Positions 11,984-22,550 of a stretch of DNA of 64,000 nucleotides are shown here, piece by piece. Positions within the stretch are counted from its first letter, which is position 1. Each line of letters begins with the position of its first letter. The notes under the pieces are model-generated. The model did no database searches, was not told the DNA's origin, and saw only the letters and a list, made by a program, of their open reading frames with translations. The translations under genes were made by a program, and so were the position numbers. Source of the DNA: Jaltomata sinuosa (Eukaryota; Streptophyta; Magnoliopsida; Solanales; Solanaceae); the NCBI GenBank assembly GCA_003996215.1, contig QJPP01003465.1:124001-188000 (forward strand), read 5' to 3'.

Positions 11984-13273
11984 ATGAGCATTGTAGATGA
12001 TAAAAAGATCATCGCAGTCTTCATGGATGCAAATGAAGTTGTGATGCAAGGATGTGTAGGTGCAATCCGCCTACCCCTCATGGTTGGAAATGTTATCTTT
12101 CATGTTACTAGAACCATGCTCCACTTGATCCAAATGAAGGGTATATTTTGTGGAGCATCACATGAAGATTCCAATTCCAATTGGAGATTTTCCAACCATT
12201 CATATTTCAAAATATCTCCCAAGAGTCCATCCAATTATGCATATTCCCCTTTCCCTTGACGGGGGAAGTCATGGCGTGGTTGGAAGAATTGCCGGATAGA
12301 TCTATCACATCTTGGGCTGAGTGGTTGAGGCATTTACATCCATATTCTTTCCTCCATCTCGAATGATGTAGCTAAGAGATGAGATTCAAAATTTTAGGCA
12401 ACACCCGGATGAGCCTCTACATGAGGTTTGGTGGAGGTTCAAAAAAAAGCTTGTCTTGTGTCTGAACCATGAGTTACCGGACAATGTATTGCTCCAAAGC
12501 TTCTGTCGATCATTGAACTATATGAATAAGTTGGTGGCTAACAACCTTGGAGGTATAACCTTCATGGACATAGAGTTTGCTATCGCCTCGAATTTGTTAG
12601 AGCAAATGATTAAGACCAACCAGGCTTGGCTTACGAGAGAAGCAAATATGCCAATTTTGGGAGCGCCCTCATCCATCTTGACCAATCAATTGAGAAAAAG
12701 AGATGATGAGCGGGATGAGTAAATGGCCAAGATGATGACTCAGATTGATTTGATGGCAAAGAATATAATAGTAATAGGTGGTGTGAAAGCTGTGAATATG
12801 GTGAGTACTCCGAAAATTAAAGCAAGTGATGATTAGTTGATGACAGTTGTCGATGGTAAACTGTGTTTTGTGTCAGCGGGTTCTTATCCCAGGTATTATC
12901 GCCTGAGGGAGGAGAACCATGGTTGGATAAGAGATAAGGAAAGGGATGGAAATTTGAGGGATATAGACAAAGATGGTGATCGTTTCAATCACCAGAGCTC
13001 AAATCCCTATGTACCTCTAAACAAAGCAAACTCTTTCTACCAACAGGGAACAAGCAACACCAGTAATTCCAAACTCGAGGACATATTGTCCTTGGTTCTC
13101 AAAAAGGTGGATACAACCAATATCAAAGTGAGTAAGCTAAAAAGTGAGGTTTCAACACTTCATCAAACTGTGAGCTCTCACTCAGCCTCGATCAAACATC
13201 TTGATGCCCAAATAAACCTGAGGATAAAAGGGATGTTGCCTAGTGATACCATCACCAATCCAAAGAACGATTG
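11984..13273 (+). pseudogene. gag: Athila-2 gag (degenerate)
   Basis: The reading starts at ATG 11984 and crosses three frames: 11984-12259, 12181-12366 and 12456-13273. The retrotrans_gag core is clear: FPFPLTGEVMAWLEELPDRS near 12248, then MCLNHELPDNVLLQSFCRSL. The C-terminal half has a predicted coiled coil (SNTSNSKLEDILSLVLKKVD, SEVSTLHQTVSSHSASIKHL) and ends PSDTITNPKND at 13273. The same C-terminal block exists in Athila-4 (MSDTIQNQKND), where it continues into PR. Here the element jumps straight to the post-pol motif. Confidence 0.88.
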
Positions 13274-13288
13274 ATTGAGGTACTTCAT

Positions 13289-13333
13289 CGAGCCGCAATG
13301 TTAAATCAAGCGCTGCTTAGGAGGTAATCCATG
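13289..13333 (+). other. Athila-2 conserved post-pol motif
   Basis: The segment with GCAATGTTAAATCAAGCGCT followed by GGAGGTAATCCATG has a close counterpart in Athila-4 at 50785-50829 (-), just after its pol end. Similar text ending GGGAGGCAACCCA is familiar downstream of pol in many plant Athila/Tat elements. The function is unknown. It marks where pol should end, so PR-pol is missing between 13273 and 13289. Confidence 0.75.
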
Positions 13334-13423
13334 TTTCTTTCCATTGTTTTTGGTTATCTTTGTTTTTTTTGGTGTGTTTTTAGGGAATGCATGGAGCAGA
13401 AAAATGAACAAGTGAAAATAGGT

Positions 13424-13690
13424 TGTGCGGAGGATTGTGTGGATTGCACGAACAATTGTGTGTACCGCACAACTCACTGCACTCTAAAACAGAAGGCTTG
13501 GGAGAAAATGGAACTATTAGAGGCGATGTGCGCGAGGCCGTGAAGACTATATGAGCCCAAGTGCGCATCGCACCTCCATCGCATGGCGAACTAGATGCTT
13601 GGGCAAGGCCAGGGCAGAAAAGGGTGAGGTGCAAAATGATATGCAGTCTGCACAAGAGCTTGTGAAAATCGCATGTCACATCGCACCAAA
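13424..13690 (+). repeat. Athila-2 internal palindromic-word array P1
   Basis: Variants of TGTGCGGTGCGCAC-like words recur: GGTTGTGCGGAGGATTG, GTGTACCGCACAAC, AAGTGCGCATCGCACC, and ATCGCATGTCACATCGCACC. The same words fill the element's LTR (18772-19012) and array P2. The array lies right after the post-pol motif and is followed by an AT-rich, then CT-rich stretch. Confidence 0.65.
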
Positions 13691-13943
13691 GCTAAATTTG
13701 AATTTTTAATTGACCCAACCCATTGATCGACCCAACTCGGAGACAAACTACTAAACTTTTCATTTTATTTTCTCTTTATATTCCGCCACCTTCACCATCT
13801 TCATCATATTTTCTCTCCAACTCTCAAAATTCTCTTCAAAAGCCTCCCTAAAATCCCTCTACTTCTTCTAAAATCTTCTTCTTCTCCCCCACAATCACCA
13901 CCATCGCTCCTCCATGCCGCCAACATCGTCTTTCTGGGTAAGT
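13691..13943 (+). promoter_or_regulatory. Possible internal promoter, CT-rich leader and splice donor (Athila-2)
   Basis: After array P1 come GACCCAACCCATTGATCGAC, an AT-rich TTTATATT at 13776-13783, and a long pyrimidine-rich leader (CACCATCTTCATCATATTTT, TCTACTTCTTCTAAAATC). The leader ends at CTGG|GTAAGT, with the candidate donor at 13938; a second GTAAGT is at 14015. Athila-4 has the same order at 50440-50120 (-). The layout copies that of the LTR promoter. This is inference; no transcript evidence is available. Confidence 0.4.
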
Positions 13944-15097
13944 TGATTGGGTCACCATTGTTGCACTCCAAAAGTTCCAATTTTTTATTTCTCTCCACCT
14001 AATCTTCACTTGTGGTAAGTTCCCCAATGTTAAATACTTTTTTTTATGAAAGTTCGGAACTCATATTGTGAAGCATACTTAATAGAATTGCCATGTTGAT
14101 TTTGGGTGAGATCCAAAAATTTTAGGTCCCTAATTTTGAATTGTATTGTGAATTTTTCTTAGTGTCAACTTGGTAGAACTTGAATTTTATAAAGCATGTT
14201 GATTGGTAGTGATTTTTTGCCTTGAATTATGTGTTTGGGGTGAAGTCTGAGTAACCCACTCATGACTGATGCATGATTTGGCCCGATGATAGATTGGGTG
14301 ACATCGTTCTTAAGGGAAAATCATTGTTTGTCATGAGGTTTTGTTGAGAATAGTTTGTTGGGTTTTATTCTTGCTTCTTGTATGCCCATGATTCTTTGCT
14401 GAAGATTATGTTTGGGTGTATGATCTTGTGCGGGAAGGGGTTAATTATTTCTAAACTTGTTGGTGCCCATTATTGCAAATGAGGGCTTCATGTTCCCAAT
14501 GATAGATGGGGTAACATCCATCTTAAGAGAAGTCATTAAGTTCTTTGCTTGCTTATTGATTTTTTCAATAGAAATCCAGGGAAGTATGAGTACTCGTATG
14601 TTTATGGTCATGTTACCCCACGCCCCTTTGTTTAAATTGTTGGTTTGCTGAGTGGTGCCAAGTGCCTAAGCACATCTTTCTCTATGGGTAACATACGTAA
14701 CTCATAATAACACAAGGAACCAAAACTTCCAATTGTGCCTTTGTGCATTTTGTATGTGATGCATAGATCTTGATGTGCGGGTCACACAAGGCATCACACC
14801 ATATTAAAGAAGGAGCCAGTTCACTGCTTCAAGGGGTGAAGCTTGGTGTGATGCGCACTTTGGTTGGTACAGTCTGTACCAGCTTCGCACCTCAGTAGAA
14901 AAACTGTTGCAGGGTTCGGTTAGCTAGTGCAAAGGCACATGTGATGCACACTTCCTTTGGTGCAGTTTGCATGTGGCTCGCACGAGCTAGAAGTCCCCTA
15001 CATAATTTTCTACTTAGTTGCATTCCATTTTTTTTAGTTTGTTAACTTTATTTTAGGCTTTGTTTTGTTTTTGGCTCACAATCTCTATATGTAGAAC
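13944..15097 (+). other. Athila-2 region before the extra ORF: possible intron with palindromic array P2
   Basis: No convincing coding sequence is present; ORF 14457-14651 resembles nothing. T-rich prose-like sequence is followed by array P2 at about 14772-15000, with words such as GTGTGATGCGCAC, GTGATGCACAC and CAGCTTCGCACC. A pyrimidine-rich tract leads to TATATGTAG at 15086-15094, a candidate splice acceptor four bases before the extra ORF ATG at 15098. Confidence 0.45.
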
Positions 15098-16426
15098 ATG
15101 TCTTCTAATAGGATAAACACGGGAGGCCAACCAAGGTAAATGTCTGCCACAAAAGAAGCAAGGCTTCACTTCAGAGTAGAAGGTATGAAGTCCTTCTATA
15201 AGCGGGACAAGAATAGAACCTTCAATGTGGAGCAGAGTTTTAACCTAGGGAAGTTAGGGATGATCTACCCAACATGCACCATCAATTTGCCAACCGAGTG
15301 TGGCAGCCAATCCAGGACGTGCCCAATAGGTATTATAAGGAGATAGTTCAAGAATTCTTTGTGGCCTATCAAGCCACACAGGATTCCAAAGGCTACAAAG
15401 GATTCAAAGAGAACTTCCCTAACTTGGATTCAGTTGTCATTTGGGGCAAGAGAGTCTCTGTCACCCCGGTTTCCATCAACGCCATTTATTGAGGTCACCT
15501 AATTGAGTCTGCCCCTACATTTTTAGCTAGGTTGAATGCCGAGCCAAAGACTTATCATGAAACAGCCCCTGTCATTGCTCAGGATGTTCCTGTTTGGTGT
15601 ACTATGGGGGGAGATATACCAAGGAAAACCTTGAAATTCGAAGCTCGTCTTTGGTATGATCTTGTTTGTAATCATTTCATGCCTTCCCAAAATAATAATA
15701 AAATAACCCAAGAAGGGACCATTCTAGTTGCGTCCATTATGACAAGGAAGCATGTTAATGTTGGGAGTTGGCAGCTATGGTGATAAGGAGAAAAGGTCAT
15801 CGAGGAAATGATTCTTTCCCCTTCCCGACGTTGATTACTAAGCTTTGTGCTAAGGTTGATGTCCCCATCCTCAGTTGTCATAAGTTCACTCATGCTATTG
15901 GGACTATCGACCTTGATAAGAATACAGAGAAGGATGCCTCCAGGTCTAAGAGGTGAAGGATGGAGCAGTTGGGGGAAGTTGACAGTGATGAGCTTTATAA
16001 TGTAGTAGATGCTTTGTTTCCTTCCTGGGCTACTTCAGAGGCATGCACATATACCCCCGCACCCTCTTTGACAAAAAGTGGCCTTCATGACATGGTAGAA
16101 AAAACTTATAGCCATTAGCAGAAGCTCACCGACCTAGCTACGAAGCTACTCGGTATGATAAATATTGTTGTCAAGAATGTAGTGCAAGGGGTAATGGATA
16201 AAGTAACCACATTGTGCAAAAGGGTGGACATTACTGAGGGGGCGATCACAATACTCCAGAAAGATGTCACCAAACCCAAAGGTAAAGCTCTGGTAGTAGA
16301 AGTTGATTTGACCACCTTACCTCCACCTCGTCCCAGGCGTGGCCCCATGGATGAATTAGCGGCAGCTTATGCAGATGATGAGGACGAGCTTCATGATAAT
16401 GGAGATGCGAAGTTAGATGATTATTA
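15098..16426 (+). pseudogene. Athila-2 extra ORF after pol (env-position, 'putative plant transposon protein' type), degenerate
   Basis: The start is MSSNRINTGGQPR at 15098 with a stop at 15137. The reading then crosses frames: EARLHFRVEGMKSFYKRD (from 15140), VPNRYYKEIVQEFFVAYQAT (from 15274), SVTPVSINAIY then stop, LKFEARLWYDLVCNHFMPSQ (15532-15783), and HRGNDSFPFPTLITKLCAKV (15768-15956). The C-terminal part (16155-16426) is helical, then proline-rich (TTLPPPRPRRGPMDELAAAY) with an acidic end. The conserved core matches the extra protein of Athila elements (a Pfam 'putative plant transposon protein' family, to my recollection). Athila-4 carries the homologue at 47858-49557 (-). The role is unknown; it sits where env-like genes sit. 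No membrane segment is evident. Confidence 0.78.
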
Positions 16427-18555
16427 ATATCTCAAATTTTAGCATGCTCTCCGAGAGTCCATATTGGATACGCACTCTGAAAGGGTAGAGCCAGCCCTAG
16501 TGGACAGTCTGCTGATGATGAGGCATAGTCCTCCAGGGAGTTGCCTTTTCCTTCAGTACTAGAGCTTACATCATTGAGGGAAATGCTTCTTTTGATGGGA
16601 GGGGGTGATCTTTCTTATCATTGCTTTTGGTTGCCCATGATTGGGCTTGAGACATTTTTTGTTCCCTGCTAGATTTTATTTGGCCCTTGTTGGCCACATT
16701 TGGATGACTGTGATGATATTGTTTTGAGCTTAATTGTGCCATTTTCGGGCTTGATTTTAATTTTTAATATTGGTTGTGTCCCAAGATAGTCTTACACGAT
16801 TTCATTATCTTGCTACTCGTGCCTTGCAAATGCGCTAAAGGCCTATGCCAAGGCTTGTTTTTTTAAATGAATCATGAGTGCAAAATTTGGATATCGCCTT
16901 GTTAATAGTAGTTTTTTAATACCGAGGGTTTTCTTAATACCATGGTTCTTTCCCAAGGAGCAAAAGTTTTGTTTATTTTCTCTTTCTTTTGTTTTTTGGG
17001 TCAACCCGGGTTGGTGTTTCCCTATGATAGATTGAAAAGCGACTTTCTTAAGGGGAAATGCCAAGTTCTAGCTTAAAATTGAGTCCGTAGTTACTTGTCT
17101 CAAAATGGGCCAAGCAAAAAAAAAATCTTGGCAAGTTGTTTTGGAAATAAAAGGATGAAGGGAAAATATTTTTTTAGGAAAAGCATTCTCTTATCATGAC
17201 TTGCACGCTCTTGCTTTAGATTGATTGACTCACAAACAAGTGTGTAATGATCTTGTAATAGCTTGTCGAAAGTCATTTATCCCAATTGATTTTGAGACTA
17301 ATGAGAAAAGCCTTGTGGCATGATGCCTTGTATGGTGAGGCTTTACCTTGATTATCGTGCATGCGTGTCATCTAGAATTTGCCCCAAATATGATTCAAGG
17401 CAAAATTCTTGGTGTGATCGAGCTTGGAAGATGACTTTAGGCCCTTTTTGATAGCCACTTCACCCAAATGACTTCCCTCAACATCAATCCTAGTGAACCC
17501 CTTTGAGCTTGTGACCGTTCTTTGGCACCTTGTTTAACAGCTTGACCTTTTTAGAACCTATATATTGGCACCCGTCCTCCCTAATTGCTTGGAAGTGAAA
17601 TGTAGGCTAAAAGCCTAAGTTTGGGGGGGGGGGAGTGAAAAGACAACATAAGAAAATGCCTAAGTTTGGGAGTGTATGTGATCAAATGAGGAGAAGAAAA
17701 GAACTGAACTTCAAGTGTAAGGTAGCACCTTATGTTTGAATTGAATATTGCTCCAAAAAGTCTAATCCAATTACAAAAATTAAAAGCAAGAAGTGGTGCT
17801 ACCAAATGAAGGTGATACAAGGAGTTGAATGATCATGATTGAAAAGGAGAAGCTTGGGTTGTGTGAGGGAGAATAAGGTGAAAGTGAAATTTAAAAATGT
17901 GATCGGTGTTTAAAATGACAACAAAGAGAATTATGGAGGTGTAGTTACTTGAACCAAATGAAATCCTCACCTTAGCCCTAGCCAACATTGTAACTCGTAA
18001 GTCCTTGGTGATTCCGAGCTTGGCTACCCTACATTAGTGGAAATTTACATGAAGAGCAAGCCTATGGTTCGACGTGTGTGCACTTAAACTTCCTTGAGAG
18101 AGTAAGAGTCTTCTTAGTTCTCCTATAATCACTTTTTTTAGGAAATTGCATGGTTGTGAGTGGGATTCTCTCTTGTGGTGAGTGGAATCATGCACTTGAC
18201 TTGAGATATGATGTTTCTATTTCAATTGAGAGGAATGAATGAGACAAATTGTGTGGAAAATCTCGAGGCAAACCTTGAAGTTCCATGCCAATGACTTGCG
18301 AAGCTTAAATTTCTTGTTTTGAATGACAAAATTCCTTTAATTTTAAATGAGAAATGAAGTCCTTTTGGAAAAGATTTTGGAAATGACCAATCGCCTTTAT
18401 TGTGGTGGTTCAAATTGAGATAAGCATTGTAGTTGAGTCTTTTTGTTTTTTCTTTTCTTGATTTTATCATAGATTAGTCTTTTAGGCCTTAATTGAGTCT
18501 AGAGCATAAATTATTCCTTGCCTTGTGAGTATCTTGCTTGAGGACAAGCAGTAGT
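16427..18555 (+). other. Athila-2 3' non-coding region
   Basis: About 2.1 kb lies between the extra ORF and the 3' LTR without credible coding sequence. A G run follows AAGTTTGG at about 17620-17635, and CCTAAGTTTGGGAGTGT follows at about 17660; both look like decayed copies of the polypurine-tract phrase. Nothing else is identified. Confidence 0.6.
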
Positions 18556-18570
18556 TCAAGTTTAGGGGTT
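18556..18570 (+). other. Athila-2 polypurine tract
   Basis: TTCAAGTTTAGGGGTT directly precedes the LTR start TGATAAGTCG. The phrase AAGTTTGGGGGTTTGATAA is the usual boundary in Athila/Tat elements. This copy has one G changed to A. Confidence 0.8.
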
Positions 18571-20073
18571 TGATAAGTCGATAAACTACAAACTTATTGA
18601 TCCTTTATCCTTGAATTATGGCTATGTTTTGAATAGATTTAGAGTTTCTTATGGCCTTTATTGATGTCTATGTAGGTACTTATGTTTAAACATGGAAAAC
18701 AAGAAAATGGACCCAAAAAGAGCTTAAAAGGAGTTAAGTGTGAATGATCGAAAAGCATGGAGATTATGCCTTGAGATGCGGCACCTATGCGACACACACA
18801 AGCCTTGGTACATTCCGCACCTCTCACTGCATGGAGACTTGAATCGATTGAAGGATATGTTATGAGGTGTTGTCGTTGTGCGATGCGCATAACTCATGGT
18901 GCAAATTGCACCTCTTTCGCATGACAACTCCCAAGTTAGCTGAGTCATTGGTCCAACTGAAAAGGGTGTGCAATGCACACATCACGATGTGTGAACCACA
19001 CGTCATGCCACATACCACCCGAAGGGCATTTTTGTCCAGAAATTTAGTAAAATTTTGGGAAAGTATTTAAACCCATTTTAGGCACAATTGTAAATAGAAT
19101 TTTTCAGCTCTGAATACTCGTGAGTAATTTTAGCTTTGAGAACAAGTTTCTTCTCTAAGAAGAAGAAGAGGGTTTCAATCAATTCTCTCATCCAATTCTT
19201 AGTTCACCCTTTGTGTATAAAACTGAGCTTAGATACTGAAATTACACTTGAATGAAGAGGAATTTGACTTACCCAATTGGTGTATCTCTTTCTCTTAGTA
19301 TGAATATCTAATTTCATTGTCTATAGATGTGTTGATAATGGGTGCTTGACAAATGGGTATGGGTGTTGCTAATTCTCGCCTATAATTGCTTATTTGACAT
19401 GGGTATAGTAGTTTCATCAAGTTTTAATCCTAAAATTGGTGGTTTCAAACAATAATTTTCCTTACTTGGTTATGTTGTTGCTTGAAAGAGAATTTCATAG
19501 CTTCTGATGTGAAATTACTGGTGGGAACTTGGGCTTCCATTTAGATTGATGCTAGAAATAGCTCATATTGACGGAATCACCCATTTAAGGTCTAAGCTAG
19601 AAATAGTGTGACCTCTATGAGATTTAGCTTGGTTGTTTTTTTGTTAAACCGATAGTTCTTTAATAGAGATTGTCAGATATATGGTTGTTGATTGAGAGAT
19701 AAACAACCATACCCATAACCAAGGCTACCTATGTCAATGAGCGAGAATTTGCGTGAATAGGCAATCACCCTATCCCATATTAGAGTCCTATTGGATGCAC
19801 ATCCCTAGTCGTCTACTCTCATTTGTACACCCATTTTTCTTTACTATCTTGTTTAAATTGAGACTATTATGATAGGATCCCAATTCCCCCCAATCCTTTA
19901 CTTTCGTGTTTTCAAACACTTACTCTCTTATTGTAGTCATTTCAATACAATCATTATTGTTCTATCTACAAGTCTCTGTATGTACTACCCCGACATCCAT
20001 TGGGTACTTATAAATGTGTTTTGCTTGACGATCATCAATACCTCCTAATTAGACAGTACATTTGAGCGTTTAT
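18571..20073 (+). repeat. Athila-2 3' LTR (about 1.5 kb)
   Basis: It starts TGATAAGTCGATAAACTAC after the polypurine tract. A palindromic-word array occupies 18772-19012 (for example GTGTGCAATGCACAC at 18966-18980, a 7+1+7 palindrome) and ends about 50 bases before a TATA-like AGTATTTAAACCC near 19062. The end reads GAGCGTTTATA rather than TTATCA, so the last few bases are lost where family B sequence starts. The flanks left (family A gag) and right (family B PR) differ, so no target-site duplication exists. Confidence 0.88.
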
Positions 20074-20960
20074 AATTGTTCATATGGGTTATTTCATTTC
20101 ATACCTTAAGGCTAGAAAATTAGTTTCTAAATGGAGTAGTTATGACTTAGTCAGAGTTAGACTCTAGTGCTGAGACATCACCCCTTTAGTCAGCTCCAGT
20201 TCTGAATGAGTTCCCATTAGTCTTTCTAGATGATCTTCATTGAGTCCCTCCTGATAGGGAAATAGACTTCAGAACAGATGTCCTTCCCAATACTCACCCT
20301 ATTTCTATTCCACCATATAGAATGGCCCTAGCTGAATTAAAAGAGATAAAAAGTGTAGTCTAAAGATCTCCTTGATAAAGGATTCATTCGACTAAGTATT
20401 TCACCTTGGGTGCTCTAGTCCTTGTTATGTGAAAGAAAGATGGTTTTTTTAGAATGTGTATTGATTATCGCCAGTTTAACAAAGTCACTATTAAGAATAA
20501 GTATCACTGTTCTAGAATTAATGACTTGTTTAACTAGCTTTAGGATGCCACTTGTTTCTCTAAAAAGACTTCAGATTCGGCTATCATAAGTTGAAAGTTA
20601 GAGAAAGTAATATTCCTAAGACAACTTTCAGGACCCGTTATGGTAATTTTTAGTTCCTTTTCTTGTCCTTCAGTTTGACTAATTCTCCTGCAGCATTTAT
20701 GGACATCATGAATATAGTGTTTAAGCATGACCTTGATATATTTGTTATTTTGTTCATTGATGACATCATAATCTACTCTTAAAATGAGGAGGATCATGTT
20801 AGTCACCTCAGAATAGTCCTTTAGACTCTTATGAACCGTGGGTTATTTGCCAAGTTTTCTACGTGTGAATTTTGGTTGAAGTCGGTGGCATTCCTAGGCC
20901 ATATAGTTTCCAGTGGGGGTATTTAGGTCAACTCTCTAAAATTAAAAGTAGTGAAGAATT
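20074..20960 (+). pseudogene. Family B protease end and reverse transcriptase (degenerate)
   Basis: It begins inside the PR-RT linker (SYLKARKLVSKWSSYDLVRV). RT blocks follow: PPDREIDFRTD, STIPPYRMALAELKEIK-like sequence, KLKVRESNIPKTTFRTRYGN near 20580, SFSLTNSPAAFMDIMN, and the catalytic LFIDDIIIYS with both Asp codons intact at 20759-20764. CEFWLKSVAFLGHIVSSGG closes the domain. Many stops (mostly TAG/TAA) break it. Gag and most of PR are absent. Confidence 0.85.
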
Positions 20961-21560
20961 AGCCTAGACCCACAACCCCGGCTAGTATTAGGAGTTTCTT
21001 GGGTTTGTCTACCTATTACAGAAGGTTTGTAGAATGGTTTTAATATATTACTGCCCCTTTAACTAAGTTGACCCAGAAGAATGCTAAGGTTTAATGGTCT
21101 GAAGCTTGTGAGAAAAGCTTTCAAGAATTAAAAACTTGGTTGACTACTGCTCTAGTGTTGACCTTACCAGAGTGTATAAAGGGTTTTGTTGTGTATTGTG
21201 ATGCATCTAAAGTGTGTATTGGCAGTGTTTTGATGCATAATTGTAAGGTTATAGCTTATGCTTCTAGACAGCTGAAGACCCATGAGAAGAACTATCCCAC
21301 TCATGACCTTGATTTGGAAGCAATGATTTTTGCATTTATGATTTGGTGTTTTTATCTCTATGACGTGTATGTTGATATATTCATCAATCACAAGAGTCTT
21401 CAGTATGTTTTCAGCAAGAAAGAGTTGAACCTCTGGTAGAGGAGATGGCTTGAATTGCTTAAGGATTATGATACAAGTATTCTCTATTACCTAGGTAAGG
21501 CTAATGTGGTTGTTGCTGCTCTTAGTAGGGTGTGTATAAGGACTACTACTCATGTAAGGG
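20961..21560 (+). pseudogene. Family B RNase H (partly open)
   Basis: The connection RSFLGLSTYYRRFVEWF leads into ORF 21140-21439. This carries FVVYCDASKVCIGSVLMHNC, VIAYASRQLKTHEKNYPTHD and LEAMIFAFMIWCFYLYDVYV, with the RNase H catalytic Asp in YCDAS intact. A stop at 21437 precedes RRWLELLKDYD and the closing YYLGKANVVVAALSR. Compared with the usual block, HPG is changed to YLG. Confidence 0.85.
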
Positions 21561-22550
21561 AAGGAAGAATTTTTTGGCTGAGGAAGTCCATAGACTTTCA
21601 CGTTTGAGAGTTTGCCTTTAAGACTTTGAGGAAGGTGGTGTGCTTTTCTAGAATGGAGCTAAAACATCTCTAGTGGTGGAATTCAAAGAGAAGCAGAACA
21701 ATGACCCCATCTTACACAAGCTGAAAGATGAAGTTCATAAGCAAAAGGTGTTGGTTTTCATCCATGATGGAGATGGTATCTTTAGGTATCAAGGTAGATT
21801 ATGTGTCCCAAATGTAGATAGCCTCATAGATAGGATCATGGTAGAAGCGTACAGCTCAAGATATTTGATTTCACCCAAGTTCCACAAAAATGTACCATGA
21901 CTAGAGGGGAGTCAATCAATGGAAGGTATGAAGAGAGACATTGCAAATTTTGTTGCTAGGTGTAAAAATTGTCAACAAGTTAAGGTTGAGCACCAAAGGC
22001 CATGTGGCATGGCCCAAAATATAGCACACCTTGATTGGAAGTGGGAGATGATCAATATGGATTTCATCATAGATCTACTGTGATCTCGATGACAACATGA
22101 TTCAATATAGGTAATTGTAGACCAAATGACCAAGTCAACCTATTTCTTGCTAGTAAAGACTACTGATTTAGTTGAGAACTATGCCATATTATACATTCCT
22201 GAGATAGTCAAACTTCATGGATATCCTTTATCCATCATCTCAGATATGGGTTCTTAGTTCATTGTCTAGCTTTTGAAGTCATTTCAGAAAGGTTTGGGTC
22301 AAAGGTGAACCTTAGTACCGTTTTTCATCTACCAACAGATGATCATGCAGAGTGTACTATTCAAACCCTTGAGGATATGCTAAGGTGTAATGTTATTGAT
22401 TTCAAAGGGAATTAGGATGGCCATTTTCCTTTCATATAGTTTTCATAGAATCACAGCTATCACTCCAGTATTCAGATAGCTCCTTATGAGGCTATTTATG
22501 AGAGAAGGTGTAGATCTCTGATTGGTCAGTTCAAAGTTGGTGAAGCAGAG
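21561..22550 (+). pseudogene. Family B integrase (degenerate)
   Basis: ORF 21673-21900 covers the pre-integrase region (DGIFRYQGRLCVPNVDSLID, then MVEAYSSRYLISPKFH). The zinc-binding CKNCQQVK block is near 21960-21985. The core reads INMDFIIDLL, then a diverged second box (IISDMGS, near 22235) and PTDDHAECTIQTLEDML near 22330. Asp/Asp/Glu positions are readable, but stops and frame changes occur through the core. Confidence 0.8.

Noticed and set aside
13380..13679. 99-codon Cys-rich minus-strand ORF
   Set aside because: The Cys/His content comes from the TGCGCAC-type words of palindromic array P1, not from a conserved peptide.
15098..16426. True retroviral envelope gene
   Set aside because: It sits in the env position, but no signal peptide, transmembrane segment or furin-like site is visible; the core matches the Athila extra protein instead.
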